From Cocos nucifera (taxonomy: Eukaryota > Streptophyta > Magnoliopsida > Arecales > Arecaceae), in contig QRFJ01000021.1 of NCBI GenBank assembly GCA_006176705.1, forward strand, positions 3,368,208 to 3,432,207: 64,000 nt of DNA, written 5' to 3'. The notes beneath the pieces are model-generated. The model had not been told where the DNA came from. It was given only the letters and a program-made list of their open reading frames with translations, and searched no databases. Below, one piece after another: positions 61,493-64,000 of the stretch (its first letter is position 1; every line of letters starts with the position of its first letter). The position numbers and the translations under genes are program-made.

Positions 61493-63115
61493 ATGCCTCC
61501 TAGAAGAGCTTCGACTCGATGCGCTCGATGGCCTTCCGCAGGCTCCGATCCCGTTTGAATCCGTCTGTTCCCGCTCTGGCCCCGGTGACTCAGCCCCCAT
61601 CCATAGCTGCAGGTAGATACGGAGCAGTTCAACCAGCTCATCCAGCAGGTTCGTGGTCTCACAGAGGCGGTGCAGGCAGTGCTGCGCCAACAAGCCCCAG
61701 TGCCAGCCCCAACCGGACGCGGGACTCTCCGAAGTCAAGATGATCCGGTCCAAAAGCGACCGACCTGGGCATCCCGACCTTCGATACCCGGAAATTAGAG
61801 AGGCGGAGGAGGGAGAGCCCTTGTTCGGATCATGGATCGGCCAAGGGTGAAGCCTCGCGCCCATTCTCACCAGAAAGCCTTGGAAGATCAGAGACTGTGA
61901 GGATCTGCCTGGATCAAAGGCTCTTGGAAATGAGCCGGCGAATCGAATAACTTCGTCACACTCCCTCGCATGTGGTAATGAACGTTTGTTGCACTGACCC
62001 TCCCTTTTTCGCAGAAAATCATGCAGGAAGCCGGTCCCGCCGAACTTCAAGCTCCCATAGTTCGAGAGCTACGACGGGACCACCGACCCGATCGACCACT
62101 TTGGAAGCCTTTCCGGATCGAATGATGCTGCTCCACGGCGCGTCCAGATGCCATATTGTGCCGGGCCTTCCCTTCTACCCTTAAAGGAGCTGCCAGAAAT
62201 TGGTACTCGGCGCTCAAGCCGAGTACCATCTTATCGTTTGACCAGATGAGTCAATAGTTCGCAGCCCACTTCATCAGTAGTAGGCGGCCACGCCGAGGTT
62301 CGGATTTCTTTGATGGCCATCAAGCAGGAAGGAGGGGGAACCCATCCGGGCCTACGTCACCTGGTTTAACGCTGCCGCATTGGAAGTCCGAAACCTGGAC
62401 CAATCAGTCGCCATGGCCGCCCTCAAGGGCGGCCTTCAGGAAGAATGACTTGTTGTTCTCCCTGGAAAAAAGGTATCCCAGGGACTTCGCCGATCTGCTA
62501 GCTCGGGCCGAGAGATACGCCCGTGCGGAAGAAGCCTTCAAGCTGAGGGACGAAGAAACCTCAAGGGAGCGGCTGACGGGCGACAGGGAGCCGAATGAAG
62601 TTCGGCTACGTTCACGGACTCCCTCCGGTAGCAGGCGGGCCCGAACCCTCGAGCTTGCAGAGAAGCGCGAAGAAGCCCACCTCCCAAAGGATTTCGCGAC
62701 TATGTCCTCCTCAACGCTCCTCGAGCACAGATCCTCACCGAAGTTAAGGACCAACTCCCCAGACCAGAAAGGTTACGGTCTCCCCCAAACAAACGTGACC
62801 GAAGCAAGTACTGCCTCTACCATCGCGACCACGGCCACGACACTGAGGAATGCATCCAGCTCCAAGATGAAATCGAGGAACTCATCAGAAAGGGACGGCT
62901 GGGTAGATTCATTCGACGCCAGTCTAAAGATCGGTGCAAGGCGCAGCCGTAACGAGAAACAACAAAGTCGGCCGCCTCACAACGTCGTCAGCATCACTCT
63001 AGGATCCAGCGTAGAAGCCAACAGAAGCATGCTTCAACGCAAGGAAGCTCGAATGAAATGGGAAAGGTCGTCCGCGTGGGGAAGCGCGGAGGAACGATGC
63101 TACTACCACGACCCT
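61493..63115 (+). pseudogene. Gag gene of the gag-only element, frameshifted
   Basis: ATG at 61493 (MPPRRASTRC), then a shift to the frame with RSRLNPSVPALAPVTQPPS. The capsid (retrotransposon gag) part is recognisable as YDGTTDPIDHFGS (about 62070-62108), LKGAARNWYSALKP (about 62182), AYVTWFNAAALEVRNLDQSV (62351-62410) and LLFSLEKRYPRDFADLLARA (62453-62512). The C-terminus has YCLYHRDHGHDTEECIQL (about 62808-62860) and EIEELIRKGRLGRFIRR. This is a Tat-lineage Ty3/gypsy gag. At least three frameshifts prevent full translation, but it is less decayed than the other elements here. Confidence 0.8.
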
Positions 63116-63284
63116 GGGTCACAGAAAATTCAGAAAAGAATTGCCAGTAACTTCCTTTCAATAAAGTCCTTCCCTTCCAACAGTGTATTATTTTTGGGCG
63201 CCAAAAACTATGTAATGGCTGGAAAAGAAGCAGTCAATAGTCGCCGTGTTAGGAACAGGAGGAAAACCTCGTCCTGATTCGAGC

Positions 63285-64000
63285 GCCAACTTCGGCCAGA
63301 GATAAGATCTCTCCCGAAGGCGAAGTTCGCCAGAGATATCTCCCGAACAGCAAGGTCGGCCAGAGATAAGATCTCTCCCGAACCGCAACAGAGATAAGAT
63401 CTCTCCCGAAGGCAAGTTCGGCCAGAGATAAGATCTCTCCCGAACAACAAGGTCGGCCAGAGATAAGATCTCTCCCGAACCGCAACTTCGGCCAGAGATA
63501 AGATCTCTCCCGAAGGCGAAGTTCGGCCAGAGATAAGATCTCTCCCGAACAACAAGGTCGGCCAGAGATAAGATAGATCTCTCCCGAACCGCAACTTCGG
63601 CCAGAGATAAGATCTCTCCCGAGGCAAAGCTCGGCGAGATAAGATCTCCCAACAACAAGGGTCGGCCAGAGATAAGATCTCTCCCGAACCGCAACTTCGG
63701 CCAGAGATAAGATCTCTCCCGAAGGCGAAGTTCGGCCAGAGATAAGATCTCTCCCGAACAACAAGGTCGGCCAGAGATAAGATCTCTCCCGAACCGCAAC
63801 TTCGGCCAGAGATAAGATCTCTCCCGAAGGCAAAGTTCGGCTAGAGATAAGATCTCTCCCGAACAACGAGGTCGGCCAGAGATAAGATCTCTCCCGAACC
63901 GCAACTTCGGCCAGAGATAAGATCTCTCCCGAAGGCGAAGTTCGGCCAGAGATAAGATCTCTCCCGAACAACAAGGTCGGCCAGAGATAAGATCTCTCCC
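63285..64000 (+). repeat. 35-bp tandem array with 105-bp higher-order repeat
   Basis: About twenty 35-base units share GGCCAGAGATAAGATCTCTC-CCGAA. Three variants, marked by CAACAAGGTC, CCGCAACTTC and GGCGAAGTTC in the first ten bases, follow one another in order, making a 105-base trimer. Each unit holds the dyad AGAGAT-AAG-ATCTCT. Small deletions occur near 63310-63350 and 63630-63660. The array continues past the window end. Confidence 0.92.

Larger units (their letters stand above)
60095..64000 (+). mobile_element. Gag-only LTR retrotransposon (Tat-like), second copy, cut by window end
   Basis: The 5' LTR 60095-61350 begins TGTTGGGGATAAATCCCGC and ends CATCCAACA. A primer-site region GATTGGCGCCGTCTGTGGG (61351-61369) follows. 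Its last 270 bases align with the LTR end of the 29911 element. The interior holds one gag gene and then goes straight into a tandem array still running at the window end. There is no pol between gag and the array, as in the other copy. The left flank is CATAT; the right flank is outside the window. Confidence 0.85.

Noticed and set aside
61175..62050. Minus-strand frame of 291 residues
   Set aside because: Antisense to the LTR end and gag start of the gag-only element; the plus strand shows a recognisable gag.
63188..63974. Minus-strand frames of up to 241 residues rich in RERSYLWP and FGRDLISGRP
   Set aside because: Translation of the 35-bp tandem array; since the repeat trimer is 105 bases, a multiple of three, frames stay open by arithmetic. 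No known domain.
63285..64000. Regular repeats with variable ten-base parts, superficially CRISPR-like
   Set aside because: The variable parts are only three recurring sequences, not unique spacers, and the context is a plant LTR retrotransposon.

Overview
This window is nuclear DNA from a plant, most likely a monocot and possibly a palm. The evidence is one GC-rich, four-exon raffinose synthase gene surrounded by Ty1/copia, Ty3/gypsy, LINE and CACTA elements of plant type. Assignment to a family is inference; no species marker is visible.

Layout: (1) 1-11770 is old retrotransposon DNA: the 3' tail and LTR of a probable Ty3/gypsy element, an antisense LTR-like block holding a minisatellite, then a decayed Ty1/copia element (Angela-like) whose 3' LTR is followed by a second primer-binding site. 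(2) 11771-46745 is one nested structure. A minus-strand L1-type LINE is split by a Ty1/copia element (12378-46173). That copia is itself split by a solo LTR (14843-15833), a 4.0 kb CACTA element (16149-20147), a 19.1 kb CACTA element with decayed TNPD and TNPA genes (21255-40362), and a small TIR element in its 3' LTR (43984-46148) that carries two further solo LTRs. The large CACTA carries a gag-only LTR element (29911-35663) inside an intron of its TNPA gene. Most levels show terminal repeats plus a target-site duplication read from the sequence. (3) 47132-51104, minus strand, is the only intact host gene seen: raffinose synthase, four exons, 783 residues. (4) 53162-58028 is a decayed copia lacking reverse transcriptase and split by a solo LTR. 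(5) 60095-64000 is the start of a second, younger copy of the gag-only LTR family, running off the window in a 35-bp/105-bp tandem array.

Function: the host gene makes raffinose from galactinol and sucrose. No transposon gene here looks functional; frames are broken by TAG, TAA and TGA stops of the kind left by C-to-T decay of methylated DNA. The most unusual content is the ordered four-level nest, the gag-only family whose two members amplified different tandem repeats from one shared dyad motif, and several tandem arrays and a long palindrome in the large CACTA element. All coordinates come from reading the sequence by eye; domain names rest on recognised motifs, not on searches.
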